Assembly (NCBI GenBank): GCA_019749805.1
Contig: JAIEPH010000001.1
Location: forward strand, 99,208-163,207
Direction of reading: 5' to 3'
DNA: 64,000 nucleotides
DNA from: Mycobacteriaceae bacterium
GTDB lineage: Bacteria > Actinomycetota > Actinomycetes > Mycobacteriales > Mycobacteriaceae
The notes under the pieces were generated by a model that was not told the DNA's origin, made no database searches, and worked only from the letters and a program-made list of their open reading frames with translations. Below are positions 42,485 through 51,581 of the stretch, in pieces; positions within the stretch are counted from its first letter, which is position 1, and every line of letters starts with the position of its first letter. A program made the position numbers and the translations under genes.

Positions 42485-43087
42485 CTACACCACTCTGGCT
42501 GCGTTGAAGGCTGCGGCGTTGGTTTCCTCGGTGGCCTTCGTGGAGGCGATCGAGGCGCGTAGCGCTGTGGAAGTCTGCACGTTGTGCTCGGCGAAGGTGG
42601 TGCCGGCAATCTGCTTGCTGGCCATGAATTCGCGGATCTTGAGGTAGGTCCCGAAGTTCACCTTGCCGTGGGTGGCCAGATAGCGCTCGGGGAAGTCGGG
42701 GTCACCTGAGGCCCACTGGGCAATCTCCTCGGCGTTGAGGTCGTGGTCCTGGGCGAACTTTTCCAGCTCGGCGTAGTCCACCTGGAACGGCGCGTTGGTT
42801 CCCGCGCCCCCTGGGCCGCCGGGGGCGGTGGTCGTGTTGCTGATCAGGGACGCGGGTACTGGGCCGATCGCTCCCGGTCCGGCGGCCGCGCCCCCCGGAT
42901 TCATGGGTTCCGGTACGAAGACGGGGTCGGTGAACCAGGAGTCGTCGTTGGGACTGGTCGTGGTGTTGCTGACCAGCGAAGCGGGCACGGGCCCGATCGC
43001 TCCCGGGCCGGCGGCCGCGCCTCCTGGGTTGAAGGGTTCCGGCACGAAGACGTCGTCTGTGAACCAGGAGTCGTCGTTGTCAGACAT
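42485..43087 (-). CDS. EspC-like ESX-type protein, with two tandem 44-residue repeats
   Basis: 200 residues from ATG 43087. The first 90 residues are two near-identical copies (DDSWFTD, VFVPEP, NPGGAAAGPGAIGPVPASL, SNTTT). The C-terminal 110 residues match the EspC/DUF2580 hairpin, including ATHGKVNFGTYL and LRASIASTKATEE. EspC forms ESX-1 filaments. Here no ESX core gene is present in the window. Confidence 0.8.
   Translation of the reverse strand: MSDNDDSWFTDDVFVPEPFNPGGAAAGPGAIGPVPASLVSNTTTSPNDDSWFTDPVFVPEPMNPGGAAAGPGAIGPVPASLISNTTTAPGGPGGAGTNAPFQVDYAELEKFAQDHDLNAEEIAQWASGDPDFPERYLATHGKVNFGTYLKIREFMASKQIAGTTFAEHNVQTSTALRASIASTKATEETNAAAFNAARVV
42850..43087 (-). repeat. Tandem duplication at N-terminus of EspC-like gene
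   Basis: Two in-frame copies of about 132 bases; the protein copies differ at few positions, such as FNP versus MNP. Confidence 0.8.
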
Positions 43088-43103
43088 CGCGTCTCACATC
43101 CTT

Positions 43104-43799
43104 CTAGAGGTTGGTGGTAGGTGATTGGAAGGCGGCGGCGGAGCCTTCGTCGGTGGAACGCGTGGACTCGATCGAGCCACGCAACGCCACTGCGGTGTCG
43201 GCGTTGCGCTGCGCGTACGCACCCGCCTCGACTTGCCGACTGTCGGTGTAGCCCTTCACATTCAGATACGTCGCGTAGGCAACCTTGCCATGGGTGGCCA
43301 GCAGCCGATCGGCGATGTCGGACTCCGCGCCCGCCCACTGCGCCACCTGATCGGACTGCTGATCATGGTTCTGCGCCATCCCCTCCAGCTGCCGATAGTT
43401 CACGTTGAAGACCGGGTTGCCCGTCGGCCCCTGGGGTTGGGTGACGTTGGAGGCGGGTCGGACCTGACCGGGCGCGACGTCGCCGGGGCCGAGTTTCTTC
43501 CACACCCCTGGGGCGATTTCCTTGTAGCTGGTGGTCCAGTACGGCGGGAGTTCTCCCGGGTAGGACGGGGACCAGTAGCCCATGTCGTCTTCGGTGCCGT
43601 GGACGCCGTCGAGGGTAGATCGAGGCGCTCCCTGTGAGGTGTCGAACTCCGATTCTGGGATGTAGGGCGGGTACTGGGGCACCTGCCACGTGCCGTCGGG
43701 GCCCGGAGAGCCTTCCGGCCACATGGGCGACCCGTCATCACCGCCGTACGGGTACGGAGGAAGGTCCGGAGTGGGTGTCGGTTCTGATGGTGTTGTCAC
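43104..43799 (-). CDS. EspC-like ESX-type protein (paralogue)
   Basis: 231 residues from GTG 43799. A Pro/Tyr/Trp-rich 120-residue N-terminus precedes an EspC-like hairpin (NVNYRQLEGMAQNHDQQSDQ, ATHGKVAYATYL, LRGSIESTRSTDEGS), clearly paralogous to the next gene's C-terminus. The pair may form a hetero-oligomer. Confidence 0.78.
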   Translation of the reverse strand: MTTPSEPTPTPDLPPYPYGGDDGSPMWPEGSPGPDGTWQVPQYPPYIPESEFDTSQGAPRSTLDGVHGTEDDMGYWSPSYPGELPPYWTTSYKEIAPGVWKKLGPGDVAPGQVRPASNVTQPQGPTGNPVFNVNYRQLEGMAQNHDQQSDQVAQWAGAESDIADRLLATHGKVAYATYLNVKGYTDSRQVEAGAYAQRNADTAVALRGSIESTRSTDEGSAAAFQSPTTNL

Positions 43800-43853
43800 G
43801 CGTGGACGACCTTTCCTGAGCTGGCGGATGGGTGAAAAGCAAAGAGCGTCATG

Positions 43854-46211
43854 TCATTCCAGCCCTGCGGCGATGCGCTCGGTCTTGGTGGACCGTGTCG
43901 CAGGCGGCGGTGCCGCGCTCTCGAAGGGTGACGGCGGCGCTGCCTGCGGCACGGTGGAGCTGGGCTGCGGTGCCGGCTGCTGGGGCGGCTGCTGCGGCGG
44001 GGCGGGTGCGCCCGCCGGGCCCGGTCCGGACAACGGCACGCTGTCCGGCGGCGGCTCGGCGGGGACGTTGCCCGGCGGCGGGGCCTGCGGCGCCGGTGCC
44101 TGCGGGGCTTGATCGTGAGCCGGCGGTGGTGGCGGCGCCGGCTGCCCGGGAGCGTGAGCCGGGGCCGGGTCGGCCAGGGGCGGCGCGGTGGTGTGCGTCG
44201 AGAGCGTCGGGTCGGTCTCGGTGGGGCGGAAGACGCCTTCGAAGCCCTTCTGGTCTTTGAACACCTCGGCCAGGGTGTGGGTCACGCCGGGCTCATTCGG
44301 ATCGGCGACGAGCCCGGGTGCAACCGCCACCATGGTCTTGTCCTGCCACTTCAGCACGTCCCCCGGTTGCATGTCGGAGGGATCGACCTTGGCGCCCAGG
44401 TTCTTCCCGTCTCCGGGCAGGTCCAGCCCCGCGGGGCTGTAGGCCTTCTGCGCGGCGTCGCCGCCCGGGGAGGCTTTGTCCAGGGCGTTCTGTGCGGCGT
44501 CGGCGGCTTGCTTGTTCGGTGCCTCGACGACCTTTCCGTCGGGCAGCGTCACGGTCGGCTTGGCACCAGGTGTCGTCGAGTTGCCCGCGGGGGCGGCGGC
44601 GGGTTCCTTGGCAGGGCCAGGCTGGCCCGGGGCGGCGACCACCGCGGCGGGATCAGCAGGCGCCCCTGCCGGGCTGGCCGCCGGCGGCGGCGGGGCGTTC
44701 TGCGGCCCGGAATTCAGGGGCGCGATCGGCGACTTCTTGTCGTCGTCCTTGCCGGACTCCGCGTCAGCCAGCTTGCTCAGCGGCTTCACCGCGTCAGCCA
44801 GTGGTGAGAGTGGGTTGCCACCGCCGCCTCCCATGGGACCGCCACCGCCACCCATCGGGTTCATCCCGCCGAGGGCACCCAAGGGATTGCCACCCATGGG
44901 CATACCGCCACCGAACGGTGATCCGCCCATCCCGTCGAGCAGGTCCTTGAGGTCCTTGGGGCTGTCGGCCGGCGGTGCGGCGAGGGACGGATCGGCGGCA
45001 CCCGGAGGCATCGCGGATGCTGCCGGGTCCGCGGGTGCCGCCGGCGAGCCGGGCCCACCGGCCGGGTTGGACGGCACGTTCTGCTGGGTGGTGGCGGCGC
45101 TTTCTACCTTGGACTTCACGGTGTCGAGCATCGTGGATTCTGCCTGCAGCAGGCCGTCCCAGTCGCCGTCTTCGAGCGACTTGGCCGTGGTGTTGAACGT
45201 GGCGACGGCATTGTTGATGGCGTCGCGGCCGGCTTTGGTGACGTTGGCAGAATTCTGCACCGCATCCTTGAATGCCTTTGCCGCGGAGTCGAACTGCGAT
45301 TCGATGCGCTTGAAGTCGCCCTTGACTTTGTCGTAGGCGTCGATGCCGGACTTCTCGCCGGTGTCGGTGCTGAAGGGGAATTCGGGGAGGTCGCTGGTGG
45401 TCGGGGTCCCGCTGCCGAACAGTTCGAAGAGCCGGACGACGACGCCGGTCATCTGGTTGGGCACGTCGGGGTCGACGTCGGTGGCCCACTGCGGGTACTC
45501 GGGTGTGGTCATGCCGTCGGGCACGGTGACCTTGGTGCTTTGCAGGGGAGCTTGGCCCGCAGGTGTCTGGGGCTGTGCGCCGCCGAAGTACTTGTCCTTG
45601 GTGGTCGGCTTGCCGTTCTTGTCGAAGTACTTGTGCTGCCCAGTAGTTGGGTCGACTTCGTAGTAGTCGCCGTTGGCGTTGATCGGCGTGATGGTGCCGT
45701 TGGCGTCGTGCCATCCGGTGGCACCGGGTGGGAGCTGGGGCTGGCCGTTGCCCAGTGCTCCGATCTGGTTGCCGTGGGCGTCGATGGGCGCGTACATGCC
45801 CTTGCCGTCGTTGCGGAAGCCCGCTGGTGGAATCGAGACTCCGGTCGGCTTGAAGTCCTTTCCGGCGGGGGTGACCGATCCATCCTTGTTCTGGATCCAG
45901 TTCTTTCCCGATGCGGAGTCGTGGTAGACCACGGTGCCGTCGGTCGGTAGGCGGGTGCCGTCGCCGAAGGTGAGGTAGCGCTCCTGGGTGGTGTCGTCGG
46001 TGTTGAAGTGAATTTTCGGGTCACCGTAGAGGCTTTGGGCGTTGAACAGTGCCATTGTCCAGGCCGGGTCGTCCTTGCCGATGTAGCGCGAGGGGTCCGA
46101 GGGCATCGCCCAGCCTGGCGTTGCCCAGCCTTGGACGCCGTCGTCTTTGTTCCATTGCTGCCACGTGGTCGGGCCGCCGAAGTTCCGGGGGTCGTGAATG
46201 TCCTGAGTCAT
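43854..46211 (-). CDS. Large Gly/Pro-rich secretion-associated protein
   Basis: 785 residues from ATG 46211. The N-terminal 230 residues contain strands with Trp/Gly (TTWQQWNKDDGVQGWATPGW and GDYYEVDPTTGQHKYFDKNG). Residues about 240-370 are helical (FKRIESQFDSAAKAFKDAVQ), like DUF4226/WXG-type regions; a Gly/Met/Pro stretch follows; the C-terminus has TVTLPDGKVVEAP, DMQPGDVLKWQDKTMVAVA and a long Pro tail. It is likely exported by the T4SS or an ESX-like route, or a surface component. Confidence 0.75.
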   Translation of the reverse strand: MTQDIHDPRNFGGPTTWQQWNKDDGVQGWATPGWAMPSDPSRYIGKDDPAWTMALFNAQSLYGDPKIHFNTDDTTQERYLTFGDGTRLPTDGTVVYHDSASGKNWIQNKDGSVTPAGKDFKPTGVSIPPAGFRNDGKGMYAPIDAHGNQIGALGNGQPQLPPGATGWHDANGTITPINANGDYYEVDPTTGQHKYFDKNGKPTTKDKYFGGAQPQTPAGQAPLQSTKVTVPDGMTTPEYPQWATDVDPDVPNQMTGVVVRLFELFGSGTPTTSDLPEFPFSTDTGEKSGIDAYDKVKGDFKRIESQFDSAAKAFKDAVQNSANVTKAGRDAINNAVATFNTTAKSLEDGDWDGLLQAESTMLDTVKSKVESAATTQQNVPSNPAGGPGSPAAPADPAASAMPPGAADPSLAAPPADSPKDLKDLLDGMGGSPFGGGMPMGGNPLGALGGMNPMGGGGGPMGGGGGNPLSPLADAVKPLSKLADAESGKDDDKKSPIAPLNSGPQNAPPPPAASPAGAPADPAAVVAAPGQPGPAKEPAAAPAGNSTTPGAKPTVTLPDGKVVEAPNKQAADAAQNALDKASPGGDAAQKAYSPAGLDLPGDGKNLGAKVDPSDMQPGDVLKWQDKTMVAVAPGLVADPNEPGVTHTLAEVFKDQKGFEGVFRPTETDPTLSTHTTAPPLADPAPAHAPGQPAPPPPPAHDQAPQAPAPQAPPPGNVPAEPPPDSVPLSGPGPAGAPAPPQQPPQQPAPQPSSTVPQAAPPSPFESAAPPPATRSTKTERIAAGLE

Positions 46212-46280
46212 CGGTTGATCGGCCTCTCATGCGGCGTTGGCTGTGCGTCTCGACGTTCGTTGCGGTGCAGTGGTTTTCGG

Positions 46281-47402
46281 CTACAGGGCATAGGTTTCAC
46301 CACCGGTTGGGTATCCGCCGCCATCGGTGGCGATGTGAACGTGGTCCATGTGGTTCGCGGTGGGGCCACCTCGGTCTTCCATCCCGCGTGGGGCGCCGCC
46401 CTGGGTGTACATGGTTTGGCGCCAAATCGCGTGATTGAGGCCGTATTTGGAGGCGTGTTGCATCGCGAAGGACAGCACTCGGTCCCCCAGTGCCTTGCCC
46501 TCGGCTGAGGTGGGGTTCGGGATCATGACGTCGATGGCCAAACCGTTGGGGTGCCACTTCAGCGAATCGGCGCGCATGCCTCCGATGTCCTTGATTTCCG
46601 GGAAGGCGGCGCTGATCGCCCGGGCGATGAGGATTGTGTTGCGCTGCAGGCCCTTCTCGGAGCCGATTTCGGGCGGCAACGCGCCTTCGGGTGTGGCCCG
46701 GGCAGCCAGCATCGTTCCGGAGCCGTCTTTCCCGCCCTTGCCGGTCAGGCCCGACATCATGCTCGCCGGGCCTGAGGCCAGTCCGGACAGTGCGCTGAGC
46801 GGGCTGCCACCACCTCCGCCGCCGGAACCGCCCCCGGAACCGCCGCCGGAACCGCCGCCCATGCCGCCACCGGAGCCGCCGCCGGCCCCCATTCCGGACG
46901 CTGCGGCCTTGGCCTGCTGGTAGTACTTCTGGGCCAGTTGGTCGACGAGTACGCGACGCATCTCGGCGGGCGGCATCTGCGTGCGGACGGCGCTGGTGCC
47001 GCCGGCGAGGGCGTCGGCCTTGTTCTGCAGCGAGGCCATTGCGCCCATGGGGGTGTTCTCCACCGGGGCCAGGGCGTCGTCGCGGTTGACGTACTGGTTG
47101 GTGGTGTTGTCGATGTCGTCGCGTCCGGCGGTGACGTTGGTGGCGGATTCGTCCACGACGGGGACCAGCGAGGGATCGATCTTGGCCAGCTCCGCGCTGA
47201 TCTGGGCTTGGCTCTTGCGGGACTGGACCATGGTGTGGATGAAGTCCCCGAGCCCGTTGGGCAGGGTCTGCAGTCGCTGCTCGACGTCGGCGGGGATGGC
47301 GGAGGGCAGCGGCGCAGTCACGGGTGTGCCCTCTCCGAGGAGTCCTCGGAGTTGGTTGAGAATGGCTGTGATCTCGTCACGGGTTTCGCCGCCGGTCGTC
47401 AT
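46281..47402 (-). CDS. Peptidase with DUF4226-like N-terminus
   Basis: 373 residues from ATG 47402, immediately adjacent to the upstream stop. The N-terminal 170 residues are helical and resemble mycobacterial DUF4226; a poly-Gly/Ser linker follows; the C-terminus has SLKWHPNGLAIDVMIP and TANHMDHVHIA, the metal-ligand pattern of M15/ARB-07466-type peptidases, which cut peptidoglycan stems. A role in opening the wall for the T4SS fits. Confidence 0.85.
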   Translation of the reverse strand: MTTGGETRDEITAILNQLRGLLGEGTPVTAPLPSAIPADVEQRLQTLPNGLGDFIHTMVQSRKSQAQISAELAKIDPSLVPVVDESATNVTAGRDDIDNTTNQYVNRDDALAPVENTPMGAMASLQNKADALAGGTSAVRTQMPPAEMRRVLVDQLAQKYYQQAKAAASGMGAGGGSGGGMGGGSGGGSGGGSGGGGGGSPLSALSGLASGPASMMSGLTGKGGKDGSGTMLAARATPEGALPPEIGSEKGLQRNTILIARAISAAFPEIKDIGGMRADSLKWHPNGLAIDVMIPNPTSAEGKALGDRVLSFAMQHASKYGLNHAIWRQTMYTQGGAPRGMEDRGGPTANHMDHVHIATDGGGYPTGGETYAL

Positions 47403-47744
47403 CTACGGCGAAGGCTCCGGCGCAGAGCCGCCGTCGTCGCCGCTGCCCTCACCGCCGCCGTTCGCCGTCGCGTCGTGGTCGGGGTTGCGCGGTTCGAGGG
47501 CCACGTTGCGCGCTTGCCGGCGTGGCAGCGCGCTGCGGGGGACACCGATCTCGGTCAGTTCGGCCGGCTTCCAGCCCGCCTCGATGCACTCCAGGACCGC
47601 TTTCTCGATGTCGGCCTCGCAGTCGCGGAGTTCGGCTTCCTTCTCGGCCTTGGTGTCGAGCAGCTCGCCGAGGCGCTGGACTGGTCCCAGTCGCGTCGTC
47701 AAGAAGTCGTTGGCGCGCTTGGTGAAGTCGTTCTTCTTGGCCAC
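47403..47744 (-). CDS. Small helical protein
   Basis: 113 residues from GTG 47744 (GAAGGAG upstream; the frame extends to 47774). A helical coil (RLGELLDTKAEKEAELRDCE then ADIEKAVLECIEAG) leads to a Pro/Gly tail. Function unknown. Confidence 0.65.
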   Translation of the reverse strand: MAKKNDFTKRANDFLTTRLGPVQRLGELLDTKAEKEAELRDCEADIEKAVLECIEAGWKPAELTEIGVPRSALPRRQARNVALEPRNPDHDATANGGGEGSGDDGGSAPEPSP

Positions 47745-47851
47745 CGGTGGAGGCTCCTTCCGTAATGTTTCCATTATTGGGGATATTTGGTCGTAATTCC
47801 CACGTCAACGCAGGTTTTCTTTGCGCTTTGAATTCGCCGAGTGGGGACGGG

Positions 47852-50206
47852 TCATACGGCGGCCAGGTGTGTTTCGGCGAGGTCGCGGACCTCGACCAGG
47901 GCGTCGCTGGACACTTCGGTCTCTTCGCGTTCGCCGCTGTAGACGTCGCGCAGGATCAGCACCGTGGTGTCGGGGCTCTCACCGGGGCCTGGTTCCTCGT
48001 CGAGGATCGCCCAGTCACCGGTGTCGGGGTGGCATAGGTAGTCGCCGACGTCGAGGTCGACGACCTCCACGCGACGACTCTCCCCCTGGCTCTGGTCGTA
48101 GGCGGAGACGAGGTCCTCGGCGGTGGCGGGGGTCAGGGGGCGGGGACCGCCGGGTGCGGTGCCGAAGATCGACTCCACGCCGCGGTCGTGGAAGTCGAGC
48201 CACCCGGGTGGGGCGTAGTTGGCCGCGTGCGGGTCGAACTGCGGGTATTCGGAGGCCTTGAGCAGCGGGAGGTTCAAGTACTCGCTGAAGTCTTCGACGC
48301 CGTCGTTGGGGTCCCACTCCGGCGGCATCACGATGCCCCGCTCGTAGAGGGAGGCTGGTGGGCGCAGCTCGTCGAGGATCTGCTGTTCGTCGTCGTCGGC
48401 GGGATCGGAGGGGTCGGGGACGTAGAACGCCTGTACCTCGGTGGGCCATCCGGCGCTGTTGAGGGAGGTGCCGCGGCCGCGGACCCCCAGGGGGACGGTG
48501 CGGCCGGCGTTGGCGTCGTTGTGGATCATCATCGCCGCCTGGGTCGACAGCTTGCCCAGCGACAGGCGTTGGGTGAAGTTGTCCTTGGCTTCGCCCTTGA
48601 GGAAGTCGGCGTCGGCGCGCTGGAGGGCGGCGACGCAGTGGAACCGGCTGGTCCGGCCCAGGCGCAGCAGTGAGGAGAACTGTCGCAGCGTCGGGCAGTC
48701 CCGGGCGCCCTTCTTCTCTTTGTGGTTGGCGTAGAAGTTTTTGATCGCTTCTTGGAATTCGGTGTACTCGTCGAAGATGATCATGAAGGGCTCTTTGCTG
48801 GCCAGGGCGCGGCGGTCGCGCTTGTAGAGGTTGTAGCGGGCCTGCATTTCCTTGTAGATGGTGTTGACCAACGCGATTGCTTCGTGCGGCTCGGTGAGCA
48901 CTGCCACGACGTTGGGGTAGTTGCGGTAGCTGGTGAACTCACCGCCCTTGAAGTCGATGATGAAGATGCGCACTCCGAGGCGGGCGGCCTGGACGATGGC
49001 GTTGTGGATCGTGGCGGTCTTGCCGGTGCCGGTCGGACCCATCAGCAGCATGTGTGGGTTGACCTTGAGGTTCCATTCGATGATGTTGCCCTCTTCGTCC
49101 ACGGCCAGCGGTATGGCGGCGTGATCGTAAGTGGCGCAGGCCTCTTCGACGGTTTTGACCGCTGGTGTGATGGGTGGGTAGACCTTGGTGGGCAGCTCGG
49201 GGCGGATCTCGAAGACGGCGGTGCCGGCGAGGTGGTCGCAGCGGGTGGCGCGCCAGCGGCCGGGCAGCAGATCGCTGATCTTGCGGGCGATGGAGCGGAC
49301 GCGGTCTGTGCCGGAGAGTTTGGCTCCGATCTGGTGGTGCACGGTGAATCGCACGATGTCGCCGCTTTCGCTGTACTGCAGGTCGGTGACCGTGGCGCCG
49401 GAGGCGAACAGCTCGGTGCTTGAGATCTGTTCTCGCAGACCGCGAACCGTGGGGGACTCGGTGTTGACGCTGGCCAAGCTGGCGGTGATCAGCTGGTCTG
49501 TGGTGGCGTAGGACAGGGTGTAGTGCGAGCCGATGGCGTCGTCGAGGCGGCGGCTCAGTTCGGGTTTGAGTTCTTCTCGTCGGCCGCGGTAGGCCAACGC
49601 GATGGTCTTGGGCTTTTCGGGTTGGCCGTCGACTTCCTCGTCCCATTCGGTGATGGCGACGACGCGGCGGCGGGGCAGCTCGTCGTAGCCGAGGTACGGG
49701 TAGAGCGCCCATTCGATTTCGTTGAGGTAGCGGGCCCGTTCCCGGCGCTCGCGCAGCTTTTCGGTGAGCAGGTCGGCCAGGCCGTAGGCGGCGATGATGC
49801 CGATGGCTGCGGCGATGAGATCCGGCAGGAACGGGATCAGCAGCAGGATCAGCAGCCCTCCGGTCAGTGCCGTCGCGGCCAGGACGGGGGCCGCGACGGG
49901 TGGGATGGGGCGGCGGTCGTCGGGATCGTGCTGCACGGGTGCTGCCATCCGGATCCCGACCATCACCGCGGCGACGATGCCGAGTGCGATCGCCAGGAGT
50001 GCGGTGATGGTGAGCAGGGTGGGGCCGGCTCCGGCGGGGCGGGCGCCGGGGAGGCTGAACAGTGGGCTGGTGGTGAAGTATCCGCGGCGCAGTGCCCAGG
50101 AGGTGGCGGTGGCTGCGCCGCTGAACCACAGGGCACCCAGGACGACGGGGACTGCGGCTAGGCCGATGAGACCTGGTTTCTGTTGCTGTGTCTCGGTTTT
50201 CGCCAC
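47852..50206 (-). CDS. FtsK-type T4SS coupling ATPase (TcpA-like)
   Basis: 784 residues from GTG 50206. Three to four transmembrane segments (to about residue 150) precede a pore-like region and a FtsK-type ATPase: Walker A GPTGTGKTATIHNA at about 389, Walker B FMIIFDEYTEF at about 473, FKGGEFTSYRN and LRLGRTSRFHCVAALQRADAD. Proteins of this type couple relaxase-DNA or substrate proteins to the T4SS channel. No relaxase is in the window. Confidence 0.93.
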   Translation of the reverse strand: MAKTETQQQKPGLIGLAAVPVVLGALWFSGAATATSWALRRGYFTTSPLFSLPGARPAGAGPTLLTITALLAIALGIVAAVMVGIRMAAPVQHDPDDRRPIPPVAAPVLAATALTGGLLILLLIPFLPDLIAAAIGIIAAYGLADLLTEKLRERRERARYLNEIEWALYPYLGYDELPRRRVVAITEWDEEVDGQPEKPKTIALAYRGRREELKPELSRRLDDAIGSHYTLSYATTDQLITASLASVNTESPTVRGLREQISSTELFASGATVTDLQYSESGDIVRFTVHHQIGAKLSGTDRVRSIARKISDLLPGRWRATRCDHLAGTAVFEIRPELPTKVYPPITPAVKTVEEACATYDHAAIPLAVDEEGNIIEWNLKVNPHMLLMGPTGTGKTATIHNAIVQAARLGVRIFIIDFKGGEFTSYRNYPNVVAVLTEPHEAIALVNTIYKEMQARYNLYKRDRRALASKEPFMIIFDEYTEFQEAIKNFYANHKEKKGARDCPTLRQFSSLLRLGRTSRFHCVAALQRADADFLKGEAKDNFTQRLSLGKLSTQAAMMIHNDANAGRTVPLGVRGRGTSLNSAGWPTEVQAFYVPDPSDPADDDEQQILDELRPPASLYERGIVMPPEWDPNDGVEDFSEYLNLPLLKASEYPQFDPHAANYAPPGWLDFHDRGVESIFGTAPGGPRPLTPATAEDLVSAYDQSQGESRRVEVVDLDVGDYLCHPDTGDWAILDEEPGPGESPDTTVLILRDVYSGEREETEVSSDALVEVRDLAETHLAAV

Positions 50207-50207
50207 G

Positions 50208-51581
50208 TCAGTATCCCTTCGGGGATGCGTAGGGGTTGGCCTGTTGCACCTTGCGCATCAAGTCCGACCCGTCGATGGAGACGTGGTAGCGGGTCATGAC
50301 GTAGTGGATGGCGGCGGCGGCGTTGGAGACCGGGTCGTAGATGTTGTTTGAGGTTCCGGGCCGCCAGTGCGCCGCGAAGGTCGAGTCGATGGTTTGCATC
50401 CACCCCTTGGAGGGATGGCCGGCGGCGGCGTTGGAGTCCGAGCCGTTGATGGCGCGGGGATTGTTTCCCGATTCTCGTTGGCCCATGGTCATGAGGCCGG
50501 GGAGCCAGTTGGCGACGGCGCGGGGGTCGGTGATCCCGTTGGCGGCGAGCGCCTTGATGGCCCACGCCTTGGGTCCCCCAGCGGCCATGATCTGTTGCTG
50601 CTCCTGGCTGTTGGGGCCGCCGGCGTTGAGGTCCTTGATGTAGTCCGCTGACATTGACTTGACGGTGTCGGCGTTGAGGGCGTCCTTGCCGACCGCGTCG
50701 GTCAGCACGGCGCCGGCCTGCTGAAGAGCCTGGGCGATGGTGGTCAGCACTCCGAGTTGGCCCATGGGGGTACTGGCGATCGGTCCCATGGCTTGCAGGG
50801 CGGACTTGACCTGACTGATGATCTGTTCGATCTTGTCGCGGCCCATCGTGGAGTTGGACGCCGAATCTTGCAGTGAGGTACGGAGTTTGCGTTCCAAGTT
50901 GTCCATGGCGCGGGCTTGGTTGGCCTGCTTGTCGACGTCGGACTGGTAGGCGTCCCCTGCTTCGCCGGCGATGCCGGTGCTGGCGTCGGTGGAGCCCAGG
51001 CGGTCCAGGACGTCTTGGGGGAATCCGCTGGAGTTCGGCATGGCGGGGTTGCCCTGTCCGAACTGGTTGAGGATCTGCCCGAAGGGGGCGAGCAGTCCGG
51101 ATCCGATGCCCATGAGCGCGGACGGAATGCCGGCCAGCGGCTCGGCCAGGCCCGACAGCATGCCCATCGCGTCTTGCGGGTTGATGGGCGACTTGGCGGC
51201 GGCGTCGGCGGCGTCTTTCGTTGCCGCAGAGGAATCTTCGTCACCGTGGTCATGTCCGGCGTCGGCAGGGGCGGCGGGTGGAGCTGCTCCCTCACCGGCG
51301 GGGGGTGCTGGGGGGGTGGCCGCCGGCGGGGCACCCGGCGGCGGGGGCGTCGCCGTTCCTGCCGGAGGAGCTGCTGGGTTGGTGGTCGCCGGTTGAGCGG
51401 CCGCAGGAGGCGGGGTGGTCGGTGATTGCTGTTGCTGCCCTGGTGGGGCGGCGGGGTTGCCGGGCAGCCGCGGGGTGATCGGCAGAATCGGTCGCCGCTG
51501 ATTGTCGCGAGTGGTGTCGGGGGACGTGCCGATGCCCGGAGGCAGAGGCGGGGCCGTGTCGGCGAGCTGGTCTTCGGTCAC
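50208..51581 (-). CDS. Lytic transglycosylase (SLT) with DUF4226-like region
   Basis: 457 residues from GTG 51581. A Pro-rich N-terminus (starting with a degenerate dispersed repeat), a DUF4226-like helical region in the middle, and a C-terminal SLT-like domain with GQRESGNNPRAINGSDSN, KGWMQTIDSTFAAH and DPVSNAAAAIHYVMTRY. It should cleave glycan strands during channel assembly. It overlaps 51578 by GTGA. Confidence 0.9.
   Translation of the reverse strand: MTEDQLADTAPPLPPGIGTSPDTTRDNQRRPILPITPRLPGNPAAPPGQQQQSPTTPPPAAAQPATTNPAAPPAGTATPPPPGAPPAATPPAPPAGEGAAPPAAPADAGHDHGDEDSSAATKDAADAAAKSPINPQDAMGMLSGLAEPLAGIPSALMGIGSGLLAPFGQILNQFGQGNPAMPNSSGFPQDVLDRLGSTDASTGIAGEAGDAYQSDVDKQANQARAMDNLERKLRTSLQDSASNSTMGRDKIEQIISQVKSALQAMGPIASTPMGQLGVLTTIAQALQQAGAVLTDAVGKDALNADTVKSMSADYIKDLNAGGPNSQEQQQIMAAGGPKAWAIKALAANGITDPRAVANWLPGLMTMGQRESGNNPRAINGSDSNAAAGHPSKGWMQTIDSTFAAHWRPGTSNNIYDPVSNAAAAIHYVMTRYHVSIDGSDLMRKVQQANPYASPKGY
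51520..51542 (+). repeat. Dispersed repeat, degenerate copy
   Basis: GGGGACGTGCC followed by a divergent tail; encodes GIGTSPD in the SLT protein's N-terminus. Confidence 0.45.
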
